A stretch of DNA of 56,434 nucleotides from Chloroflexota bacterium (GTDB lineage Bacteria > Chloroflexota > Anaerolineae > Caldilineales > Caldilineaceae), in contig JASGTU010000054.1 of NCBI GenBank assembly GCA_030058085.1, positions 1-56,434 on the forward strand, given 5' to 3'. The first letter of the stretch is position 1. Every line of letters starts with the position of its first letter. A program made the position numbers and the translations under genes. Shown one piece after another: positions 29,260-39,167 of the stretch. The notes beneath the pieces were generated by a model, which saw only the letters and a program-made list of their open reading frames with translations, was not told the DNA's origin and made no database searches.

Positions 29260-29823
29260 ATGGCGCGTCTGCTTATCGTTTATGGCTCCGAAGAAGGACA
29301 AACTGCCAAGGTCGCCAAACACTTGGCGGAGTTTTTCCGCGATCGGCGTCACCAGGTCGATCTCATTTTCGGCAAGGAGGTCCCTGCCGATCTGTCCATG
29401 ACCGTCTATGACGGCGTGGTGGTGGGCGCCTCGATCCATATGGGTCGCCATCAGAAGTACATTGTCGAGCTTGCCAAGAAGCATTGCAACGACCTCACCA
29501 CCCGGTTCTCCGCCTTCTTCACCGTCTGTCTGACGGCCAAGGGCGAAACTCCCGCGGAAAAGGCCCAGGTCGAGCAGTATGTGCAGGACTTTATGGAGGC
29601 CACCAACTGGTACCCGGACCAGGTGGGCGTCTTTGCCGGCGCGCTGCTCTACACCCAGTACGGCTTGGTGAAACGCTTCATTATGAAGTCGATCAGCAAG
29701 CGTTCGGGCGGCGACCTCGACGCCTCGCGTGATTACGAGTACACAGATTGGGAATCGGTTGACGATTTCGGCGACACATTCCTCGCCGCGATCGCCGGAG
29801 AGTCCGTTCTCACCGACAACTGA
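29260..29823 (+). CDS. hemG: Flavodoxin-domain protein, HemG-like protoporphyrinogen IX dehydrogenase
   Basis: The 187-residue product starts with the FMN-phosphate loop YGSEEGQTAKVA at residues 8-19. The C-terminal half has the HemG-type segment AGALLYTQYGLVKRFIM and then SGGDLDASRDYEYTDW, characteristic of the menaquinone-dependent enzyme that oxidises protoporphyrinogen IX in haem synthesis. The long HemG insertion loop appears present. Other flavodoxin-like oxidoreductases are possible, so the symbol is tentative. Its last 91 bases overlap the convergent MFS gene. Confidence 0.78.
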   Translation: MARLLIVYGSEEGQTAKVAKHLAEFFRDRRHQVDLIFGKEVPADLSMTVYDGVVVGASIHMGRHQKYIVELAKKHCNDLTTRFSAFFTVCLTAKGETPAEKAQVEQYVQDFMEATNWYPDQVGVFAGALLYTQYGLVKRFIMKSISKRSGGDLDASRDYEYTDWESVDDFGDTFLAAIAGESVLTDN

Positions 29824-31175
29824 TTTGCCTGATTCGCCTCGTCCGACGCTGCCCCGGCGATCGACACGGTCTCGGAGGCCGGCAGGTCGGCGCGGCGTTC
29901 ACGCGTCATGCGCACGTAGATCCAAAACAGCAGCGTTCCCGCCATCGTCAATCCGATGCCGGTCACGAAGAGCGCGCTATAGCCCTGCGCGGCGATGATG
30001 TAGCCGCCCGCCAGCGCCAGCAGCGAGAAGCTCAGCCCGCCCGCCATTTCACCCGACCCCGACAGCACGCCGCGCCAGTTCGGCGGCACCATCTCCATCG
30101 AGTAGGTCAGATAGGCCGGGTAGCGCATGGCCGAGAAGACCACAACCCCCACATAGCCCAACCCCGCCAATTCCCATCGCGGCGACAGAATCAGCGGCAG
30201 GATGCTCAACGCTGTCGCCGCAGAGGCGAGCGTCACGATGCGCGGCGCCGACCACCGCGCCGCCAGCGCCGGGATCAGCAGCGCCGCCGGAACTGAAGCC
30301 AGTCGCGCCGCCGCCGAGATCAGCCCGATGCGGCTGGTCGGCACGTCCAACTGCGTGTCGAAATAGACATTGTAGAACGTGCCCGCTGCGCCGATGCCCG
30401 CTACCTGCAGGAACCGGATCACGCCGAAGGCCAGCAGCACAACCCCGACCGACCTTCTGATGGCGCGCGCCCGCGCGGCGTTGTACGCCGGGTTATCGAT
30501 CTGTTCCAGCGTCATGGCTTCCCCGTCGAGCGGCGGTCGTTCGTCCCGTCGTGTCAGTAGCAGCGCGGCCAGCGCAGGCAGCATCAACGCCGCCGAGATA
30601 AAGAGCGGGAAGCGATAAGGGTCAGGCTGGTCTTGGGCGATCTGCAGCACGGTCGCATAGAGCCGCGGCAGAAACCCGCCGATCAGGCTGCCGCCCATCG
30701 CGGCCAGCGCTAACAGGCCGGTCTGCAGCGAAAACGCCAGCCCGCGTTGCGCGGTCGCCGTCATCTCCATCAGAAAGGGCACGGCATTGACGAAATAGAC
30801 GGCAAGGCCCAAAAAGACCAGCGTATAGCTGGTGATGAGCCAGCCGCCCGGCGCGAGCGGCGCAATGGTCTGAGCTAGCGGCAGCAGCGCCCCGCCCACA
30901 ATGATCAACGCCATCCCCGCAATAACCATCGACCGATAGCCCACCCGGCCCCCCAAGGCGCCCGCAGGCAAGCTGGACAGCGCAAAGACCAGCAGGCCCA
31001 CCGAGTTGACCACGCCGATGAATTCCGGCCCATAGCCCAGACGCACCAGGTAGAGATTAAAGACAACCGAGTAAATGCCGCCGTCGATGGAGAAGCCGAG
31101 CAGGGCCGTGGCGACGAAATAGAGCCGCACGTTGCGGTGCAGGCCGCGCAATGCGGCTAGATAGCTGCCAAGCAT
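29733..31175 (-). CDS. Major facilitator superfamily transporter
   Basis: The 480-residue product has 12 predicted membrane helices. The loop between helices 2 and 3 reads PAGALGGRVGYRSMV, close to the MFS consensus G-x-L-x-D-R-x-G-R-R. A central hydrophilic loop separates two six-helix halves. The hydrophilic C-terminal tail of about 45 residues is encoded antisense to the end of the HemG-like gene. Substrate unknown; drug or sugar efflux are both possible. Confidence 0.85.
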   Translation of the reverse strand: MLGSYLAALRGLHRNVRLYFVATALLGFSIDGGIYSVVFNLYLVRLGYGPEFIGVVNSVGLLVFALSSLPAGALGGRVGYRSMVIAGMALIIVGGALLPLAQTIAPLAPGGWLITSYTLVFLGLAVYFVNAVPFLMEMTATAQRGLAFSLQTGLLALAAMGGSLIGGFLPRLYATVLQIAQDQPDPYRFPLFISAALMLPALAALLLTRRDERPPLDGEAMTLEQIDNPAYNAARARAIRRSVGVVLLAFGVIRFLQVAGIGAAGTFYNVYFDTQLDVPTSRIGLISAAARLASVPAALLIPALAARWSAPRIVTLASAATALSILPLILSPRWELAGLGYVGVVVFSAMRYPAYLTYSMEMVPPNWRGVLSGSGEMAGGLSFSLLALAGGYIIAAQGYSALFVTGIGLTMAGTLLFWIYVRMTRERRADLPASETVSIAGAASDEANQANQLSVRTDSPAIAARNVSPKSSTDSQSVYS

Positions 31176-31510
31176 GGCAGATTACCTCGTTCTATGTATG
31201 GCGCGGCCGGCGCGCCGCTCGCGAAACATTGCCCAATAACCAGCCGGCAACTGTACAGCGCCATGCTGGGCAACCGTACAATCGCCGGTCGAACTCATGC
31301 TTTGTTGTCTAGGCGAATAGAGGGCGTCTGGCGGGCAGACGCAGTCTTTTGCATTGTATCACCGGCGCAGTCGCCTCGCGAATTGCCGCCCGTGAGACTT
31401 TAGTCGCAGCGCGATCCGCACCGGTTTCCTACAATGGGGGCAACCTCTCGGCCCGGCGCCGCCGGCGTGCGAGCCTGAGCCGGTTGAGAGCCAGTCAAGG
31501 AGCGCTGTGA
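31176..31510. other. Intergenic region upstream of the nos cluster, 335 bases
   Basis: Divergent between the MFS gene and the ferredoxin gene, so it must hold both promoters. TACAAT at 31430-31435 could be a -10 for the nos operon, without a recognisable -35. No convincing Fnr-type palindrome was found at the expected distance. Confidence 0.4.
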
Positions 31511-31762
31511 ATGGCCAACTCGCTATTGCCGTTTATCGACCAAGACCGCTGTACAGGCTGCCATCTGTGTGTGGATATCTGTCCCGCCGGCGCCCTAGCC
31601 CAGATCGACGGCAAAGCTTGTCTTGCTTTTCCGCAGCTCTGTACCTACTGCATCGCCTGCGAAGATCAATGTCCGGAAGACGCCATCTCGCTGCCGTTCC
31701 TGATCGTGTTTGCGCCCCCCCATCCAAATCCGCCCCAAGGCCAATTGCCGGCAAAGGAGTAG
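31511..31762 (+). CDS. Two-cluster 4Fe-4S ferredoxin upstream of nosZ
   Basis: The 83-residue product has two four-Cys motifs: Cys14, 17, 20 and 24 (CTGCHLCVDICP) and Cys44, 47, 50 and 54 (CTYCIACEDQCP), enough for two 4Fe-4S clusters. One extra Cys is at 37. There is no signal peptide or membrane helix, so it should be cytoplasmic. The nosZ start lies eight bases after its stop, so it is almost certainly in the nos operon. AAGGAG precedes the ATG at about 31497. It may carry electrons for Nos maturation or, less directly, for N2O reduction. Confidence 0.88.
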   Translation: MANSLLPFIDQDRCTGCHLCVDICPAGALAQIDGKACLAFPQLCTYCIACEDQCPEDAISLPFLIVFAPPHPNPPQGQLPAKE

Positions 31763-31769
31763 AGTAAAA

Positions 31770-33767
31770 ATGAAACCTGCACTGAAACGCACTTTGATGA
31801 TCGGGCTGCTGGCCTTGTTGCTGGCAGGACTGATCGCGGGCTGCAACCGTGGGCGGCGCGATGAAACGCCCGAGCCGGTCAGCGCAGAGGGGGACCTGCC
31901 CGCCAACGCCCTCCAGATCGCAGCCGAACGCGGCCTGACGCCGGACGACATCAACGCCGCCCTCAAGACCTTTATGCCCAGCGGCCAATGGGACGAATAC
32001 TTGATGTTCGCTTCGGGCGGCCATTCGGGCAACATGATGGTCATCGGCATTCCGTCCATGCGCATTCTGAAGCACATTGCCGTCTTTACGCCTGAAGCGT
32101 GGCAGGGCTACGGCTTCGGCGCCAGAGACATCGAGGAGATGCTCGACGCGGGCAACGTCAACGGCGTCAAGATCCGCATGGGCGATACGCATCACCCGGC
32201 GTTGAGCGAGACCGAGGGCGACTACGACGGCCAGTACGTCTTCATCAACGACAAGGCCTCGGCCCGCGTCGCCGTCATCGACCTGCGTGACTTCGAGACC
32301 AAGCAGATCGTCAAAGACCCCAACATCATCAGCAACCACGGCTCGACGTTTGTCACGCCCAATACCGAGTATGTCGTGCAGGGCGCGCAGTACGCCACGC
32401 CGCTTGGCTGGGAATACGCGCCGATCGAGGAGTACGAAGAGAAGTACCGCGGCCTGATCACGCTGTGGAAGTTCAACCGCGAGACAGGCCGCATCGTGCC
32501 CGAGGAATCCTTCAGCATCGAGGCGCCGCCCTACTGGCAAGACCTGTGCGACGCAGGCAAGCTGGTCAGCGACGGCTGGGCTTTTTGCAACTCCTTCAAC
32601 ACCGAGATGGCGACCGGCGGCATCGAGGACGGCAACCCGCCCATCGAGGCCGGCGCCAGCCAGCGCGACATGGACTACCTGCATATCTTCAACTGGCAGA
32701 GGGCCGAGGCCGCGGTCAAGGCCGGCAAGGCAGAGATGATCAACGGCATGGCCGTGCTGCGTATGCCTGTCGCGGTCGAGGAGGGCGTTCTCTATCTGGC
32801 GCCGGAGCCGAAAAGCCCGCACGGCGCGGACGTTACGCCCGACGGCAAGTATATCGTCGTGTCCGGTAAACTCGATCCGCACGTCACCATCTACGCTTTC
32901 GACAAGATCGAGCAGGCCATCGCCGGCGGCAACTGGGAGCTGGACCCCTTCGGCGTGCCCGTCTTGAACTACGACGCGGTGAAGCACGCCCAGATTGAGT
33001 TGGGCCTCGGCCCGCTGCATTCCATCTTCGACGACCAGGGCTTCGGCTATACCAGCCTCTTCCTCGACAGCGCGGTCGCCAAGTGGAAGGTCGGCGATGA
33101 AGACCCCGAAAGCTGGCAGATGGTCGAAAAGCTGCCCGTGCAATACAACATCGGCCACCTGACCGCGGCCGAAGGCGACACGGTCAGCCCCGACGGCAAA
33201 TACGTCGTCGTGCTCAACAAGTGGTCGGTAGACCGCTTCGCGCCGGTCGGCCCGCTGCTGCCGCAGAACATTCAGCTTGTCGACATCAGCGACGGCAACT
33301 TCAAGGTCATCTACGACATGGCGATGGGCATCGGCGAGCCGCACAACGCTCAGATCATCAAAACCGACAAGATCAACGCCTGGACGGCCTACCCCGAGGT
33401 GGGCTGGGACCCGATCAAGCAGGAGAAGTCCGAGTACGCCACCCTGCCCGGCGAAGAGCGCATCGAGCGCAACGGCAATACGGTCGAGATCTTCATGACC
33501 TCGGTGCGCTCTCACTTCACGCCGGAGCGGGTGCGGGTGAAGAAGGGCGACCATGTGATCTGGCACATCACCAACATCGAGACCGCGCACGACGCCACAC
33601 ACGGCTTCCAACTCGGCGGGCACAACATCAGCCTGAGCCTGGAGCCGGGCGAGACGGTCACCTTCGAGCTGGACGTGAGCAATGACGGCACCTATGCCTA
33701 TTACTGCACGGAGTTCTGCTCCGCGCTGCATCTGGAGATGATGGGCTATCTGCTTGTCGAACCGTAG
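31770..33767 (+). CDS. nosZ: Nitrous oxide reductase, Sec-exported lipoprotein (clade II type)
   Basis: It reduces N2O to N2, the last step of denitrification. The 665-residue precursor has no twin-arginine motif; it has a Sec signal with lipobox LIAGC (Cys25), so the enzyme is probably membrane-anchored outside. The seven His of the CuZ centre can be placed: His141 and 142 (DTHHP), His190 (SNHGS), and those in SPHGAD, GPLHSIF, NIGHLT and GEPHNAQ. The CuA site ends the protein: Cys646, Cys650, His654 and Met657, plus THGF upstream. AAAGGAG precedes ATG 31770. Upstream in-frame codons to 31710 lie within the ferredoxin gene. Confidence 0.96.
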   Translation: MKPALKRTLMIGLLALLLAGLIAGCNRGRRDETPEPVSAEGDLPANALQIAAERGLTPDDINAALKTFMPSGQWDEYLMFASGGHSGNMMVIGIPSMRILKHIAVFTPEAWQGYGFGARDIEEMLDAGNVNGVKIRMGDTHHPALSETEGDYDGQYVFINDKASARVAVIDLRDFETKQIVKDPNIISNHGSTFVTPNTEYVVQGAQYATPLGWEYAPIEEYEEKYRGLITLWKFNRETGRIVPEESFSIEAPPYWQDLCDAGKLVSDGWAFCNSFNTEMATGGIEDGNPPIEAGASQRDMDYLHIFNWQRAEAAVKAGKAEMINGMAVLRMPVAVEEGVLYLAPEPKSPHGADVTPDGKYIVVSGKLDPHVTIYAFDKIEQAIAGGNWELDPFGVPVLNYDAVKHAQIELGLGPLHSIFDDQGFGYTSLFLDSAVAKWKVGDEDPESWQMVEKLPVQYNIGHLTAAEGDTVSPDGKYVVVLNKWSVDRFAPVGPLLPQNIQLVDISDGNFKVIYDMAMGIGEPHNAQIIKTDKINAWTAYPEVGWDPIKQEKSEYATLPGEERIERNGNTVEIFMTSVRSHFTPERVRVKKGDHVIWHITNIETAHDATHGFQLGGHNISLSLEPGETVTFELDVSNDGTYAYYCTEFCSALHLEMMGYLLVEP

Positions 33768-33785
33768 ACAGCGCTTGCGCTGCGT

Positions 33786-33844
33786 CCTTCCGGGAAGCTT
33801 CCAACCGCGCCGTTGTTGCCTGGGCGGCAGGGCTTCCCGGAAGG
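33786..33844 (+). repeat. Hairpin between nosZ and the NosB-like gene
   Basis: Perfect 13-base arms (33786-33798, CCTTCCGGGAAGC, and 33832-33844) enclose 33 bases. No U-tract follows, so it is more likely an mRNA-stabilising or partial-attenuation hairpin. The arm resembles the terminator arm at 9362. Confidence 0.55.
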
Positions 33845-33872
33845 CGATTCGAGGAACGGCAAAGGGAAAGAG

Positions 33873-34541
33873 ATGACGACAATGGCAGGGTTTCTAGAAC
33901 GTATCTTAGGGCCGCGCGTCCCGCCCGATGAAGCGAACGCCGGCCGCGTGCGCTACCTAATACCGACGGCGCTGTTTGTCGTGGCGGCTGTACTGCTGGT
34001 GACGTCGATCTTCTTGCCCTACTGGCGCCTCACCCTGAACGCGCCCCAGTATCCCAAAGGGCTGACGATTCACGCCTACCTCAACCGGCTGGAAGGCGAT
34101 GTCAGCGAGATCGACGGGCTGAACCACTACATCGGCATGCGCCCGCTGGGCGAAGCCGCCCAGTTCGAGCGCTCGATCTCCATCGTCGGCGTGGCCGCGG
34201 TGTCGCTGCTGATCTTGGCTGCCGTGGTTGTGCATACCCGCTGGGTTGTGCTCTTGACCCTTCCGGCCCTGCTCTTCCCTGCCGTCTTCCTGCTCGACCT
34301 GCAGTTTTGGATGGCGAACTTTGGCCGCAACCTCGACCCGACCGCGCCGTTGTCCAGCAGCGTGAAGCCCTTTGTGCCGCCCGTGCTCTTTGAGGGCAAG
34401 ATCGCGCAGTTCAGCACCTGGGCTATGCCCGAAAGCGGGCTGTGGCTGGCTTTGGCCGCGTCCGTATTGATCGCGGCCGGCCTCTACTTCCACCGCCGCG
34501 CCTATAAGCCGCTGGTCGACGCGCAACAGGGGACGGCATGA
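33873..34541 (+). CDS. NosB-like four-helix membrane protein
   Basis: The 222-residue product has four hydrophobic helices (about residues 30-50, 105-125, 130-150 and 190-212). The stretch after helix 1 (LPYWRLTLNAPQYP, then GLTIHAYLNRLEGDVSEID and NHYIGM) is shared by proteins found next to clade II nosZ. Its position between nosZ and nosD matches nosB of Wolinella, a membrane protein of unknown function, so the call rests mainly on context. The conserved His and Met residues in the external loop could bind metal; this is speculation. GGGAAAGAG precedes ATG 33873. It overlaps nosD by four bases. Confidence 0.75.
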   Translation: MTTMAGFLERILGPRVPPDEANAGRVRYLIPTALFVVAAVLLVTSIFLPYWRLTLNAPQYPKGLTIHAYLNRLEGDVSEIDGLNHYIGMRPLGEAAQFERSISIVGVAAVSLLILAAVVVHTRWVVLLTLPALLFPAVFLLDLQFWMANFGRNLDPTAPLSSSVKPFVPPVLFEGKIAQFSTWAMPESGLWLALAASVLIAAGLYFHRRAYKPLVDAQQGTA

Positions 34542-35968
34542 AGCGCTCAGCCCTTGGCGGGGCCATGCGCGTCGCCTTCTTGCTCGCGCTCATCCTGGGC
34601 GTCTTCGCCGCGCCGGCGCGCGCGGACGGCTCCTTCGACCTACAGGCCGCGCTCGATGCGGCGCGCCCCGGCGACGTCATCGCCGTCCCTGCGGGGACCT
34701 ATGCCGGGCCGTTCTCCATCGATAAGCCGGTCACCCTGGACGGACAGGGCCAGGCCGTCATCGCCGGCAGCGGCCGCGGCGACGTGGTCACCATCCGCTC
34801 GCCCTACGTCACGCTGCGCGGCTTCACCATCCGCAACAGCGGCGACCTGCTCGATCAGGAGAACGCCGGCGTGACGGGGCTGGCCCCGAATCTGACCATC
34901 GAGGACAATCGCTTTGAAGATACGCTCTTCGGCGTGTATCTAAAAGAGGCGCCGCACAGCATCGTGCGCGGCAACGAGGTGCTTTCCAAAGACTTGCCCC
35001 TGCCGCGGCGCGGGGACGGCATTCGCATCTGGTACAGCGACGGCAGCCGCGTCGAAGACAACTACGTCCACGGCAGCCGCGATGTCGTCATCTGGTTCTC
35101 GCACGACAGCGTGGTGCGCGGCAACACGGTCGAGGACGGGCGCTATGGCCTGCACTTCATGTTCAGCGACAACCAACTGCTGGAGGACAACCTGCTGCGC
35201 CACAACTCGGTCGGCGTCTTCCTCATGTACGGCCGCGGGTTGACCATGCGCCGCAACGTGATGCTCGAAAACCGCGGGCCGAGCGGCTATGGCCTCGGCC
35301 TCAAGGACGTGGACGACATCGTAGCCGAGGGCAACCGTTTCATCGCCAACCGCGTCGGCCTCTATGTCGACAACTCGCCGCGCGAGGCGGACGCAGCCGT
35401 CCGCTTTGCGCACAATCTGTTCGCCTATAACGACACCGGGCTGGTTCTGCTGCCCCTGGTCAAGCGCAACACCTACGTCGACAACGTCTTTCTGGACAAC
35501 GACGAGCAGATCGGCATCGCCGGCAGCGGCCAACTCAGCGGCAACCAGTGGTCGCTGGATGGCCGCGGCAACTACTGGAGCGACTACGCCGGCTTCGACG
35601 CCGACCGCGACCGCATTGGCGACCTGCCCTACCAGCCGGTGAGCCTGTATGAGGACCTGATGGCGGCGCACCCGGAACTGCGCCTTTTCCGCCTTAGTCC
35701 CGTCGCCGACGCGCTAGACTTGGCCGCCAGGGCCTTCCCCATCTTCCAGCCGCAGCCCAAGATCACGGACGAGCGACCCCTGACCGCGCCGCCGTCGCTG
35801 CCCGCGGTGTCCGGCCTGCCCGCGCAGACGGGGCCGGGCATCTTGCCCAGCGCGCTGGCATTAGTCGGCGCGGCGCTGCTCATCCTTGCCGCCGGGACGG
35901 GCGGCTTCAACGGCTGGAACAGGCGCGCCGCACGCCAACAGACCGAGCGCCCACGGATATTGCCATGA
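34538..35968 (+). CDS. nosD: NosD, copper-centre maturation protein
   Basis: The 476-residue product has a Sec signal peptide (residues about 10-29, ending PARA) and a long right-handed beta-helix built from carbohydrate-binding/sugar-hydrolase (CASH) repeats, for example GFTIRNSGD, NRFEDTLFGVYLKEA, GDGIRIWYSDGSRVEDN, GRYGLHFMFSDNQLLEDN and GNYWSDY. These segments are typical of NosD, which works with NosF and NosY to deliver sulfur and copper for CuZ assembly. A hydrophobic segment near residues 430-450 may anchor it. It overlaps its neighbours by four bases on each side, showing translational coupling. Confidence 0.93.
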   Translation: MKRSALGGAMRVAFLLALILGVFAAPARADGSFDLQAALDAARPGDVIAVPAGTYAGPFSIDKPVTLDGQGQAVIAGSGRGDVVTIRSPYVTLRGFTIRNSGDLLDQENAGVTGLAPNLTIEDNRFEDTLFGVYLKEAPHSIVRGNEVLSKDLPLPRRGDGIRIWYSDGSRVEDNYVHGSRDVVIWFSHDSVVRGNTVEDGRYGLHFMFSDNQLLEDNLLRHNSVGVFLMYGRGLTMRRNVMLENRGPSGYGLGLKDVDDIVAEGNRFIANRVGLYVDNSPREADAAVRFAHNLFAYNDTGLVLLPLVKRNTYVDNVFLDNDEQIGIAGSGQLSGNQWSLDGRGNYWSDYAGFDADRDRIGDLPYQPVSLYEDLMAAHPELRLFRLSPVADALDLAARAFPIFQPQPKITDERPLTAPPSLPAVSGLPAQTGPGILPSALALVGAALLILAAGTGGFNGWNRRAARQQTERPRILP

Positions 35969-36852
35969 ACAAGGCCATGAATGAGGCCATGAACAACCCC
36001 ATGATCGAGTTTGAACGCGTCACCAAGCGTTTCGGCCGCAGATCCGCGGTAGACGACTTCTCGCTGACCGTCGCCGCGCAACAGGCTGTCGCCCTGTGGG
36101 GGCCGAACGGCGCGGGCAAGACCACGGCCATCAAGTGCCTGCTCGGCCTGCTGCGCTACGCGGGGACGATCCGCATCGACGGGCTGGACGCACGGCGCAA
36201 TGGCCGCGCCGCCCGCCGCCGCATCGGCTATGTGCCGCAAGAGATCGCCCTCTATCCCGATATGACGGCGGCGGAGACAGCGCGCTTCTTCGCCCGGCTG
36301 CGCGGCGCGCCGGCGTCCCAGGCGCACAGCATCCTCGCCCAGGTTGGGCTGGATGACCAGGCCGCCAAGCCGGTCGGCGCTCTGTCCGGCGGCATGAAGC
36401 AGCGGCTGGCTTTGGGGCTGGCCTTGCTCGGCGACCCGCCCGTCCTCATCCTGGACGAACCGACCTCTAACCTGGACCGGGCCGCACGCGACCATTTTCT
36501 GCACCTGCTGGCCCAGGTCAAAGCCGCGGGCAAGACCATCCTCTATACGTCGCATCGGCTGGAGGAGATCGAACTGCTGGCCGACGAGGCGGTCGTCATG
36601 GAAAGCGGGCGCGTTCGCGCCGTCTGTCCCGGCCATGCGTTGGCGCAGACGCTCGGCATGCGGCGCACCGTCAAGCTGCACGTCCCCGCCGAGTCGCTCG
36701 ACCAGGCGCTGCAAGTCCTGCACGCGGGCGGCTACCAGGCCAGCCGCAACGGGCGCGGCGTGCTGGTCGAGGTGCGCCCCGACGCCAAGGCGGAGCCTAT
36801 CGGCCTGTTGGGCCGCGCCGCCATCGCAGTGGTCGATTTCGAACTGGAGTAA
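35965..36852 (+). CDS. nosF: NosF, ABC transporter ATPase
   Basis: The 295-residue product is the ATPase of the NosDFY complex. Walker A is GPNGAGKTT at about residues 48-56, the Q-loop is in GYVPQE, the signature is LSGGMKQRLALGLALL, and Walker B is VLILDEPTSNLD, followed by the switch His in YTSHRLEE. The start overlaps nosD by four bases; an internal ATG at 36001 (MIEFERV) is a plausible alternative, since the first 12 residues are unusually Met/Asn-rich. Confidence 0.92.
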   Translation: MNKAMNEAMNNPMIEFERVTKRFGRRSAVDDFSLTVAAQQAVALWGPNGAGKTTAIKCLLGLLRYAGTIRIDGLDARRNGRAARRRIGYVPQEIALYPDMTAAETARFFARLRGAPASQAHSILAQVGLDDQAAKPVGALSGGMKQRLALGLALLGDPPVLILDEPTSNLDRAARDHFLHLLAQVKAAGKTILYTSHRLEEIELLADEAVVMESGRVRAVCPGHALAQTLGMRRTVKLHVPAESLDQALQVLHAGGYQASRNGRGVLVEVRPDAKAEPIGLLGRAAIAVVDFELE

Positions 36853-36855
36853 GCC

Positions 36856-37689
<834 letters not shown>

Positions 37690-37705
37690 GGAGGAGATCA
37701 AACCG

Positions 37706-38236
37706 ATGAAGTGCGCTATAATGCCAAGCGCGATTCAGACGCGCCTGGTTATCAGTCTCCTCATCGCAGCGTTCGCCGGTTGGGCGCTGCCTGCTTGCGC
37801 GCCCGGCCAGGCGGAGATGGCGCCGCCCGACATCGTCTATGGCGAGACGCCCTGCGTCGAATGCAGTATGATCATCAGCGATGCCCGTTTCGCGGCCGGT
37901 TATGCGCATGAAGTCGCGGCGGGACGGTACGAGAGCAAGGCTTTCGACGACATCGGCGACATGCTTGTGCACGCCGGCAAACATGCGGAGGACAAGATCA
38001 CGGCCTGGTACGTACACGACTATGTAGGCGAGGCCTGGCTGGATGCAGAGCAGGCGATCTTCGTCGTCAGCCCGCAACTGCCCACGCCGATGGGCTACGG
38101 CATTCTGGCCTTTGCCGAGCGGTCCGCAGCCGAACGCGTGGCGGCGGAGGCGGAGGGCGAATTGCTTACCTGGGAGGAACTGCGACAGGAGGCGAAAGCC
38201 GGCATCGGGCACGGTCACGCTCATGGCGGATCGTGA
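37706..38236 (+). CDS. nosL: NosL, copper chaperone lipoprotein
   Basis: The 176-residue product has a signal sequence ending in LPAC, a likely lipobox. The copper-binding motif CVECSMIISDARFAAG contains Cys-x-x-Cys-x-Met. The expected segment with Asp-Asp-Ile-Gly (FDDIGDMLVH) and AWYVHDY follows. NosL holds Cu(I) for NosZ. The C-terminus ends in a His-rich tail (HGHAH) that might also bind metal. GGGAGGAG precedes ATG 37706; the in-frame upstream region lies within nosY. It is 16 bases after nosY. Confidence 0.93.
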   Translation: MKCAIMPSAIQTRLVISLLIAAFAGWALPACAPGQAEMAPPDIVYGETPCVECSMIISDARFAAGYAHEVAAGRYESKAFDDIGDMLVHAGKHAEDKITAWYVHDYVGEAWLDAEQAIFVVSPQLPTPMGYGILAFAERSAAERVAAEAEGELLTWEELRQEAKAGIGHGHAHGGS

Positions 38237-38325
38237 GCCGGTTGCGGCGTTTGTGCAACCGATCCGGCGATCACACGTAATTTGAGCAACCATCATGCAG
38301 GTAATCTAGATAAGGAGCAGTGTTC

Positions 38326-38748
38326 ATGAAACGGTATTTCTGGATTGTCACGGTGACCGCGCTGGCCCTAGCCCTCGCCGCTTGCGGCGGCAAGAAGGAG
38401 CCGACCCCGGCGCCAGAGCCGCCCGCCGCCGCGGCTGAAGCAGCCGCACCGGCGGCGGAACCTGTCGGGGACGCGGCGGCGGGCAAGGATTTGTTCGTGC
38501 CCACTTGCGGCGCCTGCCACGGGCCGGAAGGCAAAGGCGTCACCGGCCTGGGCAAGGACATGACCCACAGCGAGTTCATCGCCGAGAAGACGGATGCCGA
38601 ACTGCTGGAGTTCATCAAGGTCGGGCGTGCGCCGGATGACCCGCTCAACACCACCGGCGTGCTCATGCCCCCCAAGGGCGGCAACCCTGCCCTGACCGAC
38701 CAGCAGTTGATGGACATCATCGCCTACGTCCGCTCGATTCACGAATAA
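38326..38748 (+). CDS. Lipid-anchored monohaem cytochrome c
   Basis: The 140-residue precursor has a lipobox LAAC (Cys20), an Ala/Pro/Glu stalk to about residue 48, and a class I cytochrome c domain with haem motif CGACH (61-65) and likely axial Met114 in GVLMPPKGG. It is exported and tethered. Lying 89 bases after nosL, it is a good candidate for passing electrons to NosZ CuA, comparable to NosC cytochromes; this is inference from context. AAGGAG precedes ATG 38326. Confidence 0.9.
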   Translation: MKRYFWIVTVTALALALAACGGKKEPTPAPEPPAAAAEAAAPAAEPVGDAAAGKDLFVPTCGACHGPEGKGVTGLGKDMTHSEFIAEKTDAELLEFIKVGRAPDDPLNTTGVLMPPKGGNPALTDQQLMDIIAYVRSIHE

Positions 38749-38825
38749 ATTGATGCGAAGAATCGGGCGTAGAGTCGAGAGCGCAAGAAATCCTGTTATC
38801 GTTAGCTATAGAACGGAATCGCACC

Positions 38826-39167
38826 ATGTCGTCTGATCAGTCACCCGCGGCCTATCGCTATCTCGCCGATCTGCACGTCGAGTTGCCGGACATCCCGCCG
38901 GACAGCATCATCAGCCGCACCTTGTTCAGCGACGGCCGCGTCAACGCCACGCTTTTCGGCTTCGCGGCCGGGCAAGAACTGACCGAGCACACTTCCACCA
39001 AGCGCGCCCTGCTGCATGTAGTAAGCGGCGAGGCGCAACTCACCCTGGGCGCGGACAAACTGGAAGCGAGCGCCGGCGCGTTTGCGGACATGCCGGCGAA
39101 CCTGCCGCACAGCATCTCCGCCAAAACCAACATGGTCATGCTGCTGCTGCTGATCGATGAAACATAG
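38826..39167 (+). CDS. Cupin-domain protein
   Basis: The 113-residue product has a single cupin barrel with motif 1 as GQELTEHTSTKRALLHVVSGEA and motif 2 as DMPANLPHSISA. His residues in EHTS and LPHS are probable metal ligands. Cytoplasmic. It ends inside the start of the NnrS-like gene (11-base overlap), so the two are coupled. Small cupins next to NnrS or nor genes are common and may sense or bind a metal; function unknown. Confidence 0.8.
   Translation: MSSDQSPAAYRYLADLHVELPDIPPDSIISRTLFSDGRVNATLFGFAAGQELTEHTSTKRALLHVVSGEAQLTLGADKLEASAGAFADMPANLPHSISAKTNMVMLLLLIDET

Noticed and set aside
31349-31362. TTGCATTGTATCAC as an Fnr/DNR site for the nos operon
   Set aside because: It matches the consensus at only 7 of 10 positions, and lies about 86 bases from the start point implied by the TACAAT at 31430.
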